Assembly: GCF_040049295.1 (NCBI RefSeq)
Contig: NZ_JBDZDQ010000001.1
Coordinates: 2,356,001-2,420,000, forward strand
DNA length: 64,000 nt
Source: Sphingomonas sp. KR3-1
GTDB lineage: Bacteria; Pseudomonadota; Alphaproteobacteria; Sphingomonadales; Sphingomonadaceae
Direction of reading: 5' to 3'
In this document: piece after piece, positions 40,540 to 49,001 of the stretch
Numbering within the stretch: the first letter of the stretch is position 1
Layout of the letters: every line of letters begins with the position of its first letter
Translations under genes and position numbers: made by a program
The notes under the pieces: generated by a model
Told to the model about the DNA's origin: nothing
The model's database searches: none
What the model saw: only the letters and a program-made list of their open reading frames with translations

Positions 40540-40566
40540 AAAAGGCCGGAGCTTGCGCCCCGGCCC
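40540..40566 (-). terminator. Terminator of TonB receptor gene
   Basis: A 9-bp stem with one mismatch, GGCCGGAGC (40544-40552) with GCCCCGGCC (40557-40565), is followed on the minus strand by TTTTGC. It lies 22 bp after the stop codon of the 40589-42991 gene. Confidence 0.75.
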
Positions 40567-40588
40567 TTCACGTTGGCGGTGCCGATCC

Positions 40589-42991
40589 TCAGAAACCGAC
40601 GCTGAGCGTGCCGAACACCTGGCGCGGGGCCGAGGCGTGGAACACCAGCACGTCGCCGGCGACTGCGTTCGAATCGCCATTGGCGACCACGCCGGAGTCG
40701 CTCGGCGCGAACACGCTGTTGTCGAAGTTCGCGGCGTAGCGCTTGTTGGTGAGGTTGGTGACGTTGAGCGACAGCTTGGCGTTCTTGACGAAGCCGAGCG
40801 TGCCGAAATCATAGCCCATGCCGAAGTCGAAGGTGGTGACCGGGGCGAAGCTCTGATCGTTGGTGTAGGTATAGTAGCGGCGGCCGGTATACTTGCCCTG
40901 GAGCGAGGCCGAGAAACCGGCCTGCTTCACGCTGAGCACGCTGGCGAGCATCGTCTTGGGCGTATCGACCTGCTGCTTGCCCGCGGTAGGCAGCACCGCG
41001 GTGGTGGTGCCCAGGCTCCACACCAGGTTCTGGTCATAGGTGGTCTTGTTGAGCGAGGCCGAATTGTACCAGTTCAGCCACGAGGTCGGCTTCCAGAGGA
41101 TGCCGAGCTCGGCGCCGTCGCTGGTGACGCTGCCGGCATTGTGGAAGCTGTTGCCGCAGCCGGGGTTCTGCTGCTGGTTGGTCGGGCACGGGTTGTACTG
41201 CAGCAGGCGGTGGTCGAACTTGACGTGATAGCCGCTCAGCGAGACCTGGAGCGGGCCGCTGACATAGCGATAGCCGCCCTCGAGGCTCTTCGAGGTCTCG
41301 GGCTTCAATGTCGCGCCCTGCTGGTTCCAGACCGTCTGGGTGACCGACTGCGGCCCGAGCTTGAAGCCACCCTGATACATGGCCATGTTCTCGGCATAGC
41401 TCGCATAGAGCTCATGGCCCTGCGCGACCTGCCAGTGGATGCCGACTTCCGGCAGGAAATTGTCCTTGGCGGTGAGCGCGCCGGTGGCGAACTGGGTGGT
41501 CGCCGGCGGCGCTGCCTTGGCGATGCCGCGCAGCGCATAGGCGTTCGACTTGGAATAGGTGCTCTTGAAGCCGAAATCGATGCTCAGCGCGTCGTCGAAC
41601 AGCTTCACCGTGTCCTGCACGTAGAATTGCTGCGTCTTCCACTTGGTCTGCTGGACCCACTGGGCGGTATCCGGCTGGCCCTCGAGGAACTGGCCGAGAT
41701 CGAACGGGCCGGTGACGTGCGTCCAGATGTAGCGCGCGGCGCTGCTGGTGTTCTGCTCGACCCACAGGCCCGCTTCGAAGCGGTTGAAGCCGACATCCCA
41801 GCGCACGCTGCCGACCACGCCGGTGCGGTCGATCGTGTAGCGCGTGTCGCGGATCTGGACGGGAAGGTCGTCCGCGGTCGAGGTCGTGCCCTGGTTGGAC
41901 AGGCCGGCGATCCAGTTGTTGCCGGCGCCCTTGTCATTGTGGTGATAGACCTGGGTGTGGACGCTGAGCGACTTGGTCAGGTCGAAATCGCCCGACAGGT
42001 AGAACAGATTGTCGTTGCGCAGGATCTGGCCGTTGGTGAAGGTCACGTCGGCATTCTTCTGCGGCGCAGGCGCCGCGGCGCAGGCGATCGGCGTGGTCGT
42101 CACCGTGCAGGCGGCGACGCCGAGATAGCGCTGCCAGTTCGGCGCATAGCCGCCCCAATCCCAGCCGAGGCGGTTCAGCATGTCCTTCGACAGATAGGCG
42201 TCGTCGGCCTGGTTGGTGCGCGAGAGGTCGGCAAAGGCGGTGATCTTGATGCCGTCCGCCTTGTACTGGACCTTGGCATTGAGCTGCTTGCCGGTCGACT
42301 TGTTCCAGGCCGGCTGGTTCACGAACAGGTCCTGCTGGCTGTACTGGCCCGAGACATAGGCCGAGAAGCCGCCATGCTCGCCGGTGTCGAGGCGGACGAA
42401 GGTGCGCAGGCTGTCTTCGCTGCCGACAGTCTGGCTGACCGACAGGCCGAGATCCTTCTTCGGATCGCTCGACACATAGGTGAGCGCGCCGCCCAGGTTG
42501 CTGGTCGAGGGGATGCCGAGGCCGGCGATGCCGGTGGCGAGATCGGCGCGGCCGAGATTCTCGGAGATCAGCGCGCGGCTGATCGTGAGGCCGTTGTAAT
42601 TGTTGTAGGCGCCATCGCCGAGCGGCATGCCGTCGAGCGTGTAGCCGAGGTGCGTGGTGCTGAAGCCGCGGACCTGGAGCGAGAGCGACTGCTCGTTGAC
42701 GCCGAGCGCGTCGATCGACTGCGCCATCACGCCAGGCAGGAAGTTGAGCGCCTTCTGCACGCTGGTGCCCGGCGGCAGCGTCTCGAGATTGGCGGGGACC
42801 AGAGTCGAGACCGAGCGGGTCTGGCCGCTGCCGATGACGACGATGTTGCTGCTGGCGTCGCTGTTGTCGCTGTCGTCGGCGGCGACGGCGGTGCTGTCCT
42901 GCGCATAGGCGGCGACAGGCGTCAGCGCGGCCGAGGCGAGCAGAACGGCGAATGCATGGCGGCGCAGCCCGCGGCGCGAAAGATCGGTCAT
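40589..42991 (-). CDS. TonB-dependent outer-membrane receptor
   Basis: This 800-aa receptor has a signal peptide ending AYAQ (about residue 31) and a Ser/Asp-rich N-terminal extension. The plug carries LSLQVRGFSTTHLGYTLDGMPLG and LGGALTYVSSDP, and the barrel ends in FGTLSVGF. Its plug resembles the receptor at 1926-4631 (RGF..., DG.PL motifs) more than the two large receptors in the window. The start ATG 42991 follows GGGAAGGGAAAACC. It lies 112 bp downstream of a WYL-type regulator on the same strand, which may or may not control it. Confidence 0.92.
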   Translation of the reverse strand: MTDLSRRGLRRHAFAVLLASAALTPVAAYAQDSTAVAADDSDNSDASSNIVVIGSGQTRSVSTLVPANLETLPPGTSVQKALNFLPGVMAQSIDALGVNEQSLSLQVRGFSTTHLGYTLDGMPLGDGAYNNYNGLTISRALISENLGRADLATGIAGLGIPSTSNLGGALTYVSSDPKKDLGLSVSQTVGSEDSLRTFVRLDTGEHGGFSAYVSGQYSQQDLFVNQPAWNKSTGKQLNAKVQYKADGIKITAFADLSRTNQADDAYLSKDMLNRLGWDWGGYAPNWQRYLGVAACTVTTTPIACAAAPAPQKNADVTFTNGQILRNDNLFYLSGDFDLTKSLSVHTQVYHHNDKGAGNNWIAGLSNQGTTSTADDLPVQIRDTRYTIDRTGVVGSVRWDVGFNRFEAGLWVEQNTSSAARYIWTHVTGPFDLGQFLEGQPDTAQWVQQTKWKTQQFYVQDTVKLFDDALSIDFGFKSTYSKSNAYALRGIAKAAPPATTQFATGALTAKDNFLPEVGIHWQVAQGHELYASYAENMAMYQGGFKLGPQSVTQTVWNQQGATLKPETSKSLEGGYRYVSGPLQVSLSGYHVKFDHRLLQYNPCPTNQQQNPGCGNSFHNAGSVTSDGAELGILWKPTSWLNWYNSASLNKTTYDQNLVWSLGTTTAVLPTAGKQQVDTPKTMLASVLSVKQAGFSASLQGKYTGRRYYTYTNDQSFAPVTTFDFGMGYDFGTLGFVKNAKLSLNVTNLTNKRYAANFDNSVFAPSDSGVVANGDSNAVAGDVLVFHASAPRQVFGTLSVGF

Positions 42992-43103
42992 TGGTTTTCC
43001 CTTCCCCAACGGCCGGCTGGCCGCTCCCAGTGGCGCGGCTAGGGTGGGATCGCGACAGGACCGTTACGGCAAGGCTACGGTTTGATGACGTTGCCCTAAA
43101 GCC

Positions 43104-43790
43104 TCACTCGCGGGTGAGGATCGTGCTGAGCCAGCGCGTGCGCAGCTGCGCGGGGCTGCCGGGGATAGCGGCATCGAGGAACGCGGCTGCGGTGATGCGG
43201 TCGAGCCGGAAGGTGCGGAAATCGCCGCGCAGCTCGCACCAGGCGAGCAGGACGCGCGTGGCATCGGCATAGCCGATCATCAGCGGCCAGACGGTGCGCT
43301 GCGTGGCGCGGCCCTGTTCGTCGGCATAGTCGAGGTGCAGCTTGCGGCCCGCGCGGATCCAGGCGCGCAGCTCGGCCGCGTCGATGCCGTCCTTCGGGCG
43401 ATCCCAGACCGGCACCGCGCGCATCGCCGGGTTGCCGAGGAACGGGCGCATCTCCTCGGGCAGCACCGCGGCGATCTTGGCGAGTAGGTCCTGCGCAGCG
43501 CGGGCAAGGCTCTCATCGGCATGGCCCGCCACCCAGGTGGCGCCGAGCGCAACCGCATCGATCTCGTCGGCGGTGAGCATCAGCGGCGGCAGGTCGAACC
43601 CGCTTTCGAGGACATAGCCGATCCCCGCCTCGCCGCGGATCGGCACGCGCTGGCCGATCAGCGCGGCGATGTCGCGATAGACCGAGCGCTTCGAGGTCTC
43701 GAGCTCGGCGGCGATCGCGTCGGCGGTGACCGGGCGGTTCGCGCGGCGAAGGATCTGGACGATCTGGAAGAGGCGGTCGGCCTTGCGCAT
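43104..43790 (-). CDS. YafY-type regulator with HTH and WYL domains
   Basis: This 228-aa regulator has an N-terminal winged helix (RLFQIVQILRRANRPVTADAI and SKRSVYRDIAALI). A C-terminal WYL domain (about 125-215) follows, with LHLDYADEQGRATQRTVWPLMIGY and RTFRLDRITAA. WYL proteins sense nucleotides or DNA-derived ligands in studied cases; this one's effector is unknown. Start 43790 is the ATG opening MRKADRLFQ. It is divergent from the GFA gene across a perfect 25-bp inverted repeat. Confidence 0.87.
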   Translation of the reverse strand: MRKADRLFQIVQILRRANRPVTADAIAAELETSKRSVYRDIAALIGQRVPIRGEAGIGYVLESGFDLPPLMLTADEIDAVALGATWVAGHADESLARAAQDLLAKIAAVLPEEMRPFLGNPAMRAVPVWDRPKDGIDAAELRAWIRAGRKLHLDYADEQGRATQRTVWPLMIGYADATRVLLAWCELRGDFRTFRLDRITAAAFLDAAIPGSPAQLRTRWLSTILTRE

Positions 43791-43812
43791 TTTTCGTTCC
43801 TTGGCGGCACCA

Positions 43813-43876
43813 GCCCGCTCCCCCACCCGGCCTCCCATAAGATACTGCCGCTGGGAGGCCGGGTGGGGGAGCGGGC
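43813..43876. repeat. Perfect 25-bp inverted repeat in a divergent promoter gap
   Basis: Arms 43813-43837 and 43852-43876 are exact reverse complements, beginning GCCCGCTCCCCCACCCGG, around a 14-base spacer. It lies 23 bp from the regulator start and 93 bp from the GFA start. Length and perfection exceed a usual operator, so it is more likely a mobile palindromic repeat than a binding site. Confidence 0.8.
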
Positions 43877-43969
43877 CGGCACCGCAATCATAGTGCCACG
43901 CTGCTGACACCATGCTGGCAGCAGCGTGGCAGTAGGTCGAGCCCCGCAACCGACAAGGGGAAACGGGAC

Positions 43970-44377
43970 ATGACGACGAAGACCTACAAGGGCAGCTGCC
44001 ATTGCGGCGCGGTGACGTTCGAGGCGGACGTGGATCTCGCGGCGGGCACGAGCAAGTGCAACTGCTCCTATTGCCGCAAGCACCGCAACTGGGGGGCGCT
44101 GCTCAAGCCCGACCAGTTCCGCCTGCTCTCGGGCCGGGACGCGCTGGGCGACTATCAGTTCGGCACCAGGCAGGGCCATCACCGCTTCTGCGTCTATTGC
44201 GGGATCGCGCCGTTTGGCGACGGCCATGTCGAGCAGATCGGCGGCGCCTTCGTCTCGGTGCAGCTGATGTGCCTGGACGACGTGCCGCTCGCCGAGCTCG
44301 AGGCGGCGCCGGTCCGCTATGCCGACGGGCTGCACGATGCCTGGTGGCAGGAGCCGGCGGAGAAGGCGATCCTGTAG
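43970..44377 (+). CDS. GFA family (glutathione-dependent formaldehyde-activating/CENP-V-like) zinc protein
   Basis: This 135-aa cytoplasmic protein has the Mss4-like zinc-site pattern of the GFA family: SCHCG (Cys10, Cys12), KCNCSYCRK (Cys30, Cys32, Cys35) and FCVYCG (about 79-84). True Gfa binds glutathione, but most small members have no tested substrate. A GGGGAAACGGG site precedes the ATG. It follows the inverted repeat and precedes a serine hydrolase gene by 90 bp. Confidence 0.88.
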   Translation: MTTKTYKGSCHCGAVTFEADVDLAAGTSKCNCSYCRKHRNWGALLKPDQFRLLSGRDALGDYQFGTRQGHHRFCVYCGIAPFGDGHVEQIGGAFVSVQLMCLDDVPLAELEAAPVRYADGLHDAWWQEPAEKAIL

Positions 44378-44467
44378 GAGCCGCCCTATACTCGCCTGTT
44401 CGGGGCCGGTTTTCATTGCCCTGTCAAAGCGATCGTGCAGGATGCTCGCAAAGCGGGGAGATGGCGC

Positions 44468-45607
44468 ATGCGGCGGGCGGTTCGATTCGGGTTGGCAGGG
44501 TTGCTGGCGCTGGGCATGGCGGCGCCGGCGGTGGCGCAGGAGCGCGACATCGATGCCGCGGTCAAGGCGGCGATGGCCGAGACCGGCGCGAAGGGCGTCG
44601 CGGTTGCGCTGATCGACAAGGGGCAGGTCGTCTCGGTACGCACCTATGGCGCGCGCAACGAGAAGGGCGACCCGCTCACCGCCGACACGATCATGTATGG
44701 CGCGTCGCTGACCAAGGCCGTGTTCGGCTATCTGGTCACGCAGCTAGCCTCCGAGAAGAAGCTCGACCTCGACAAGCCGATCGCGGGGATGCTCGCCAAG
44801 CCGTTGCCCGACTATGGCAATATCGATGCCTATGGGAATTGGGGCGACCTTGCCGGCGATGCGCGCTGGCAGAAGATCACGCCGCGCCACGTGCTCAACC
44901 ACGCGACCGGCTTTGCCAATTTCTCCTTCCTCGAGCCCGACAAGAAGCTGCGCTTCCACTTCGATCCGGGCAGCGACTTCGCCTATTCGGGCGAGGGCAT
45001 CTCGCTGCTCCAGTTCGGGGTGGAGCAGGGGCTGGGCCTGAGCGTGGAGAAGGAGCTGCAGCGCCGCTTCTTCCAGCCGCTCGGCATGACGCGGACCAGC
45101 CTGATCTGGCAGGACAGCTTCGGCACCAACCTGGCGGACGGCTGGGACGAGGCCGGCAAGCCCGAGCCGCATGACGATCGCAGCCGGGTGCGCGCGGCGG
45201 GATCGATGGACACGACGATCCACGACCTCGCGGCGATGACTGCGGCGATGGTGCGCGGCTATGGCCTGCCGCCGAAATGGCGCGGCGAATATGTGCGCGG
45301 CACCCAGGCGATCCGCAGCAAGACGCAGTTCCCGACCTTCGGCAATCCGGCCGGGCCGGGCGAGGGGACCACGGCCAAGGCGGCGCTGGGCGTGATCGCC
45401 TTTACCGGGCCGCAGGGGCCGGGCTGGTTCAAGGGCGGGCACAACGACGTGACGGGCAACACGCTGGTGTGCCTCGAGCGCGGGCAGCGCTGCGTGCTGA
45501 TCCTGGGCAATGACGTGCGGATCGAGAAGGCATTTCCCCGCCTGGTGAAGGCGGCGCTGGGGGAAACGGGCGTGCCGTACCGCTGGGAATATGGCTTCAA
45601 GGACTAG
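44468..45607 (+). CDS. Serine hydrolase of the class C beta-lactamase/esterase (AmpC-like) family
   Basis: This 379-aa exported enzyme has a signal peptide ending AVAQ (about residue 24). It has the penicillin-binding-like SxxK motif ASLTK (about residue 80) and a Tyr motif FAYSGEG (about 163-169). A late HNDVTGNT replaces the usual KTG. Members include esterases, D-peptidases and weak lactamases, and the exact activity is not predictable. The start was placed at ATG 44468 by the signal peptide, with GGGGAGATGG upstream. Confidence 0.85.
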   Translation: MRRAVRFGLAGLLALGMAAPAVAQERDIDAAVKAAMAETGAKGVAVALIDKGQVVSVRTYGARNEKGDPLTADTIMYGASLTKAVFGYLVTQLASEKKLDLDKPIAGMLAKPLPDYGNIDAYGNWGDLAGDARWQKITPRHVLNHATGFANFSFLEPDKKLRFHFDPGSDFAYSGEGISLLQFGVEQGLGLSVEKELQRRFFQPLGMTRTSLIWQDSFGTNLADGWDEAGKPEPHDDRSRVRAAGSMDTTIHDLAAMTAAMVRGYGLPPKWRGEYVRGTQAIRSKTQFPTFGNPAGPGEGTTAKAALGVIAFTGPQGPGWFKGGHNDVTGNTLVCLERGQRCVLILGNDVRIEKAFPRLVKAALGETGVPYRWEYGFKD

Positions 45608-45733
45608 GCGCGCCGGCACGAAAGTGCTGGCAAGATCATTTCGGTGGAAACTCCGATAGCCAGCGGCCGATGCCATGAAGTATTCGAGTCCCGAATCCGG
45701 GGGTTCCAGCTTCATTGCAGGTGGAGGGACGTT

Positions 45734-46561
45734 ATGTCTGGCTATGACGACGATTCATACTTCCAGCCGCCGAACACCAACAATCCGAACGCGACGCCTT
45801 ATTGTCCCAATGGCGATCCGTTCATCACCTTTGCCGGCCGGCAATGGTGGATCAACTATCACTGGACGCAGGCGCAGGGCACCTATGTCTGGGAGCCGTT
45901 CAAGTCGATCTTCGACCCGACGCTAGTCGAGCATGGCCCTGACGGGATCCGGCTGCAGATCCAGCCCAACCAGGACCCGAGCCAGGCGTGGCGGACCTCT
46001 GAAGTCGTGCTGATGGACAAGCTCGGCTACGGCAAATACCTCGTCACCGCGCGCGCCGATGGCGGATCCTTCTCGGACCTCGATCCCCATGCGATCTTCG
46101 GGGCGTTCCTCTACCAATATTCCGAGGCGCCGCCGAGCAACGGGCCGAACATCCACCGCGAGATCGACTTCCTGGAAGTGCTGCGCAGCGGCGGGGGCAA
46201 CGCGCAATTCACGCTGCAGCCCTATGACTCGGTCGTCCCACCGCCGGTGCATTTCTTCCAGATGCCGCCCGGGACTGAGGTCATCACGATCATCAACAAC
46301 TGGTATGTCGATCCGGGCTTCAAGATCATCGCGGACTATTCGTGTTACGCCGGCGACTGGTCGCTCGAAAATCCGCCGCCCGAAGAAAAGCTGATCGCGA
46401 AATGGTATCCGGCGCTGGACCCGAGCTTCGCGCCGCTGATCCCCGATCACACCGACAGCAGCTGCGAGCGCCTGCACCTCAACCTGTGGCTGATGCACGG
46501 TGAGGCGCCCGGCGGGCCGCAATCGGTGACCGTGACGCGGTTCGAGTTCCAGCCGGCCTAG
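45734..46561 (+). CDS. GH16-like (laminarinase/concanavalin A-fold) protein
   Basis: This 275-aa protein carries HREIDFLEV at 141-149, matching the GH16 catalytic core E-I-D-x-x-E (Glu143, Asp145, Glu148). The surrounding pattern is jelly-roll-like: aromatic-rich strands RQWWINYHWTQ early, TSEVVLMDKLGYGKYLVTARA, then GAFLYQY. GH16 enzymes cut beta-1,3 or beta-1,3/1,4 glucans. Aromatic residues near the active site would bind glycan. No signal peptide is visible at the chosen ATG, and no alternative upstream start supplies one. Activity is unproven. Confidence 0.65.
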   Translation: MSGYDDDSYFQPPNTNNPNATPYCPNGDPFITFAGRQWWINYHWTQAQGTYVWEPFKSIFDPTLVEHGPDGIRLQIQPNQDPSQAWRTSEVVLMDKLGYGKYLVTARADGGSFSDLDPHAIFGAFLYQYSEAPPSNGPNIHREIDFLEVLRSGGGNAQFTLQPYDSVVPPPVHFFQMPPGTEVITIINNWYVDPGFKIIADYSCYAGDWSLENPPPEEKLIAKWYPALDPSFAPLIPDHTDSSCERLHLNLWLMHGEAPGGPQSVTVTRFEFQPA

Positions 46562-46571
46562 CTGCCGGAGG

Positions 46572-47519
46572 TCAGGCCCCGGCGTTGGTGAGCGTCTCGA
46601 GCTGGGCGGGGCTGAGCGCCACGTTCCAGCTGCCGACCAGCTCCTCGACTTGCACGACGCTGGTCGCGCTGGCGATCGGTGCGGTCACGCCCGGCTGCGC
46701 CGCCAGCCATGCAAGCGCGATCTGGGCGAGCGTAGCGCCGGTCTCCTCGGCGACCTGGTCCATTGCGACGAGCATCGCCGGGCCCTTGCCCTCCATGAAC
46801 GCCGTCATCCGGCCGCCGCGAACGCTCTTTCCGAGGTCCGCTTCCGAGCGGTACTTGCCCGTCAGATAGCCCGAGGCGAGTCCGTAGAAGGGCACGCAGC
46901 CGATATTATACTCGACGCAGAGGTCCTGGAGCTCGCCTTCATATTTGTGGCGGCTGAGCAGGTGATATTCGTTCTGGAGCGCGCGGAAATGGGGCAGGCC
47001 CTCGCGCGTGGCGATGTCGAGCGCGGACTTGAGCCGCAGCGCGTGGAAGTTGGAGGCGCCGATCGCCTGGACCTTGCCGGCCTTGATCAGCGCATCGAAC
47101 GCCGCGAGGACGTCTTCCTGCGGCACGTCCTCATCGTCCTGGTGGGCGAAATAGAGATCGATCGTCTCGACGCCGAGGCGCTTGAGGCTGGCATCGCAGG
47201 CGGCGGCGATGCGCGCGGGGGCGAGCTTGGTGCCGCCCTCGCCATCGAGCATGCCGACCTTGGTGGCGATCTTGACCTGGCCGCGCTTGCCCGACTGCTG
47301 GAGCCATTCGCCGATGATCGCCTCGGACTCGCCGCCCTGGTGGCCGGGGACCCAGGCCGAATAGACATCGGCAGTGTCGATCAGCGTGCCGCCGGCCGCG
47401 GCGAACGCGTCGAGCACGGCGAAGCTGGTCGCCTTGTCCGCGGTCCAGCCGAAGACGTTGCCGCCGAGGATCAGGGGCGGCGTCTGGATGCCGCTGGTGC
47501 CGAGGTCGCGAAGAGTCAT
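46572..47519 (-). CDS. Aldo/keto reductase
   Basis: This 315-aa protein is an NADPH-type AKR barrel. LIDTADVYSAW gives the catalytic Asp and Tyr (about 47-53), KIATKVGM the Lys and YFAHQDDEDVP the His-equivalent position. C-terminal segments APIASATSVVQVEEL bind cofactor. The substrate is unknown. It is the last gene of a three-gene operon; its ATG overlaps the stop of a 52-aa lipoprotein by four bases. Confidence 0.9.
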   Translation of the reverse strand: MTLRDLGTSGIQTPPLILGGNVFGWTADKATSFAVLDAFAAAGGTLIDTADVYSAWVPGHQGGESEAIIGEWLQQSGKRGQVKIATKVGMLDGEGGTKLAPARIAAACDASLKRLGVETIDLYFAHQDDEDVPQEDVLAAFDALIKAGKVQAIGASNFHALRLKSALDIATREGLPHFRALQNEYHLLSRHKYEGELQDLCVEYNIGCVPFYGLASGYLTGKYRSEADLGKSVRGGRMTAFMEGKGPAMLVAMDQVAEETGATLAQIALAWLAAQPGVTAPIASATSVVQVEELVGSWNVALSPAQLETLTNAGA

Positions 47520-47674
47520 TGGTCGGTCCCGTTGCTGGCATTGACGTCGATCGCGGCAGCGGCCGCATCGAGCTGGCGGGATTCGCTGGCGCTCAGCCCG
47601 CCCTTGGTGTCATCGGTGCCGCCCCGCCCGCAGGCGGCGAGCGCGAGCAGCAGGAGGAGCGGCGCGGCGCGCAT
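47516..47674 (-). CDS. Small lipoprotein (52 aa)
   Basis: The product begins MRAAPLLLLLALAACGRGG, with a clear lipobox LAAC at 12-15. Only about 37 residues of acidic, Ala-rich tail follow. Its start shares one base with the stop of the upstream lipoprotein (TGATG), and its stop overlaps the aldo/keto reductase start (ATGA). It is thus translated in tandem. No family is recognised. Confidence 0.7.
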   Translation of the reverse strand: MRAAPLLLLLALAACGRGGTDDTKGGLSASESRQLDAAAAAIDVNASNGTDQ

Positions 47675-47928
47675 CAATCGGTGTCCCCGTCGCCCGAGCC
47701 CTGATCGGCGGCGGCATTGCCCACCGGCACGGCCTGGTCGTAATTGCTTTCGGCGGCACCGAAGGCGGCATTCTCGGCGGCATTCACGTCGCTGACTGCC
47801 TCGCCCATCGTGTTGCTGTCGCCCGCGACCGATTCATTGGCTTCGGCCGCTTCGTTCTTCGCCTTGTTGCCGCAGGCCGAGAGGCCGAGCAGCGCGACCG
47901 CCGCGAGCGGGAGGAAGATCTTGCGCAT
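47674..47928 (-). CDS. Small acidic lipoprotein (84 aa)
   Basis: The product begins MRKIFLPLAAVALLGLSACGNK, with lipobox LSAC at 16-19. The mature part is rich in Ala, Glu, Asn and Asp (AAEANESVAG, AENAAFGAAESN), so it is likely disordered or helical in the periplasm. It is the first gene of the three-gene operon and precedes the 52-aa lipoprotein. It is divergent from the SahR-like gene. Confidence 0.72.
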   Translation of the reverse strand: MRKIFLPLAAVALLGLSACGNKAKNEAAEANESVAGDSNTMGEAVSDVNAAENAAFGAAESNYDQAVPVGNAAADQGSGDGDTD

Positions 47929-48008
47929 GGCTGCGTCCCTTTTGCCTTGGAGTGCTCGCGGGCAGGGCTAACCGGGCACCGACTCGCGCGCAAGGCGCAT
48001 GCGCTCCG

Positions 48009-48037
48009 TTGACCTCATATAAAGATATCTTTATATC
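48009..48037 (+). promoter_or_regulatory. Promoter with embedded 20-bp palindromic operator
   Basis: TTGACC (48009-48014) and TATATC (48032-48037) are 17 bp apart, an ideal spacing. A perfect 20-bp palindrome, ATATAAAGATATCTTTATAT, occupies 48017-48036 and covers the spacer and most of the -10 box. Repressor binding would exclude polymerase. The predicted start point lies only about three to seven bases before the ATG at 48048. Confidence 0.82.
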
Positions 48038-48047
48038 TATATTCCGT

Positions 48048-49001
48048 ATGCAGCAGGCCCTCGCCATCTTTCGTGCCCTTGCCGATTCGACGCGGCTACG
48101 CATCCTTGCGCTCGTCCGCTCGATGGAGCTGAGCGTGGGCGAGCTGGCGCAGGTGCTCGGGCAGAGCCAGCCGCGCGTCAGCCGCCATGTGAAGATCCTG
48201 TGCGACGCCGGGCTGCTCGAGCGGCGCAAGGAAGGCAGCTGGGTGTTCGTCGGGCTTGGCGCGCCGGCGACGGTGGACCCGATGCTCGGCGCGCTCGATG
48301 CCTGGGACGAGGCGGATCACTGGATGATCGCCGACCAGGCGCGGCTGGCGGCGGTGCGCGCCGACCGGGCGAGCGCGGCGGCGGACTGGTTCGAGAGCAA
48401 TGCCGGCGAATGGGATGCGATCCGGTCGCTCCATGTTGCGGAGAGCGAAGTCGAGGCGGCGATGTCGCGGGTGCTGGGCGATGCGCGCGTGGGCTGCCTG
48501 GTCGATATCGGCACCGGCACCGGGCGGATGCTCGAGCTGTTCGCGCCGCATGCCGAGCGGGCGCTGGGCATCGACCGGTCGAGCGAGATGCTGCGGCTTG
48601 CCCGCGCCAAGCTTTCGGAGCAGGGGCTGGCCAATGCCGAGCTGCGCCAGGCGGACCTCTATGCGCTGCCGCTGCAGGATGGCGGGGCGGACCTGGCGAT
48701 CCTGCACCATGTGCTCCACTTCGCGCAGCAGCCCGGCGCGGCGATCGGCGAGGCGACGCGGGTGCTCGGCGATGGCGGGCGGCTGCTGATCGCCGACTTC
48801 GCGCCGCACGAGCGCGAGGAGCTTCGGCAGAAGGACGCGCATACGCGCCTCGGCTTCTCCGACGAGCAGGTGCTCGGCTGGTTCGAGGCGCATGGGCTCG
48901 CGCCCGTCCAGGTGGAGACGCTGGAGGGCGGCGAGTTGACGGTGAAATTATGGCTCGGCCGCAAGACCGGCCAGGGGATACAGAAGGTGAAGGCCGCATG
49001 A
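48048..49001 (+). CDS. ArsR-family regulator fused to SAM-dependent methyltransferase domain (SahR-like)
   Basis: This 317-aa protein has an N-terminal ArsR winged helix (IFRALADSTRLRILALV, VGELAQVLGQSQPRVSRHVKIL). A C-terminal class I methyltransferase domain from about 130 carries VDIGTGTGRMLELF (motif I) and ADLAILHHVLHF. Such fusions beside metF are predicted to sense S-adenosylhomocysteine through the methyltransferase domain and repress methionine-cycle genes. It overlaps metF by four bases (ATGA). Start 48048 is set by the promoter and palindrome just upstream. No ribosome-binding site is visible. Confidence 0.86.
   Translation: MQQALAIFRALADSTRLRILALVRSMELSVGELAQVLGQSQPRVSRHVKILCDAGLLERRKEGSWVFVGLGAPATVDPMLGALDAWDEADHWMIADQARLAAVRADRASAAADWFESNAGEWDAIRSLHVAESEVEAAMSRVLGDARVGCLVDIGTGTGRMLELFAPHAERALGIDRSSEMLRLARAKLSEQGLANAELRQADLYALPLQDGGADLAILHHVLHFAQQPGAAIGEATRVLGDGGRLLIADFAPHEREELRQKDAHTRLGFSDEQVLGWFEAHGLAPVQVETLEGGELTVKLWLGRKTGQGIQKVKAA

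Noticed and set aside
47929..48047. SAM-II or cobalamin riboswitch in the metF/metH region
   Set aside because: No conserved aptamer features seen; the leader is too short, and control is better explained by the palindromic operator.
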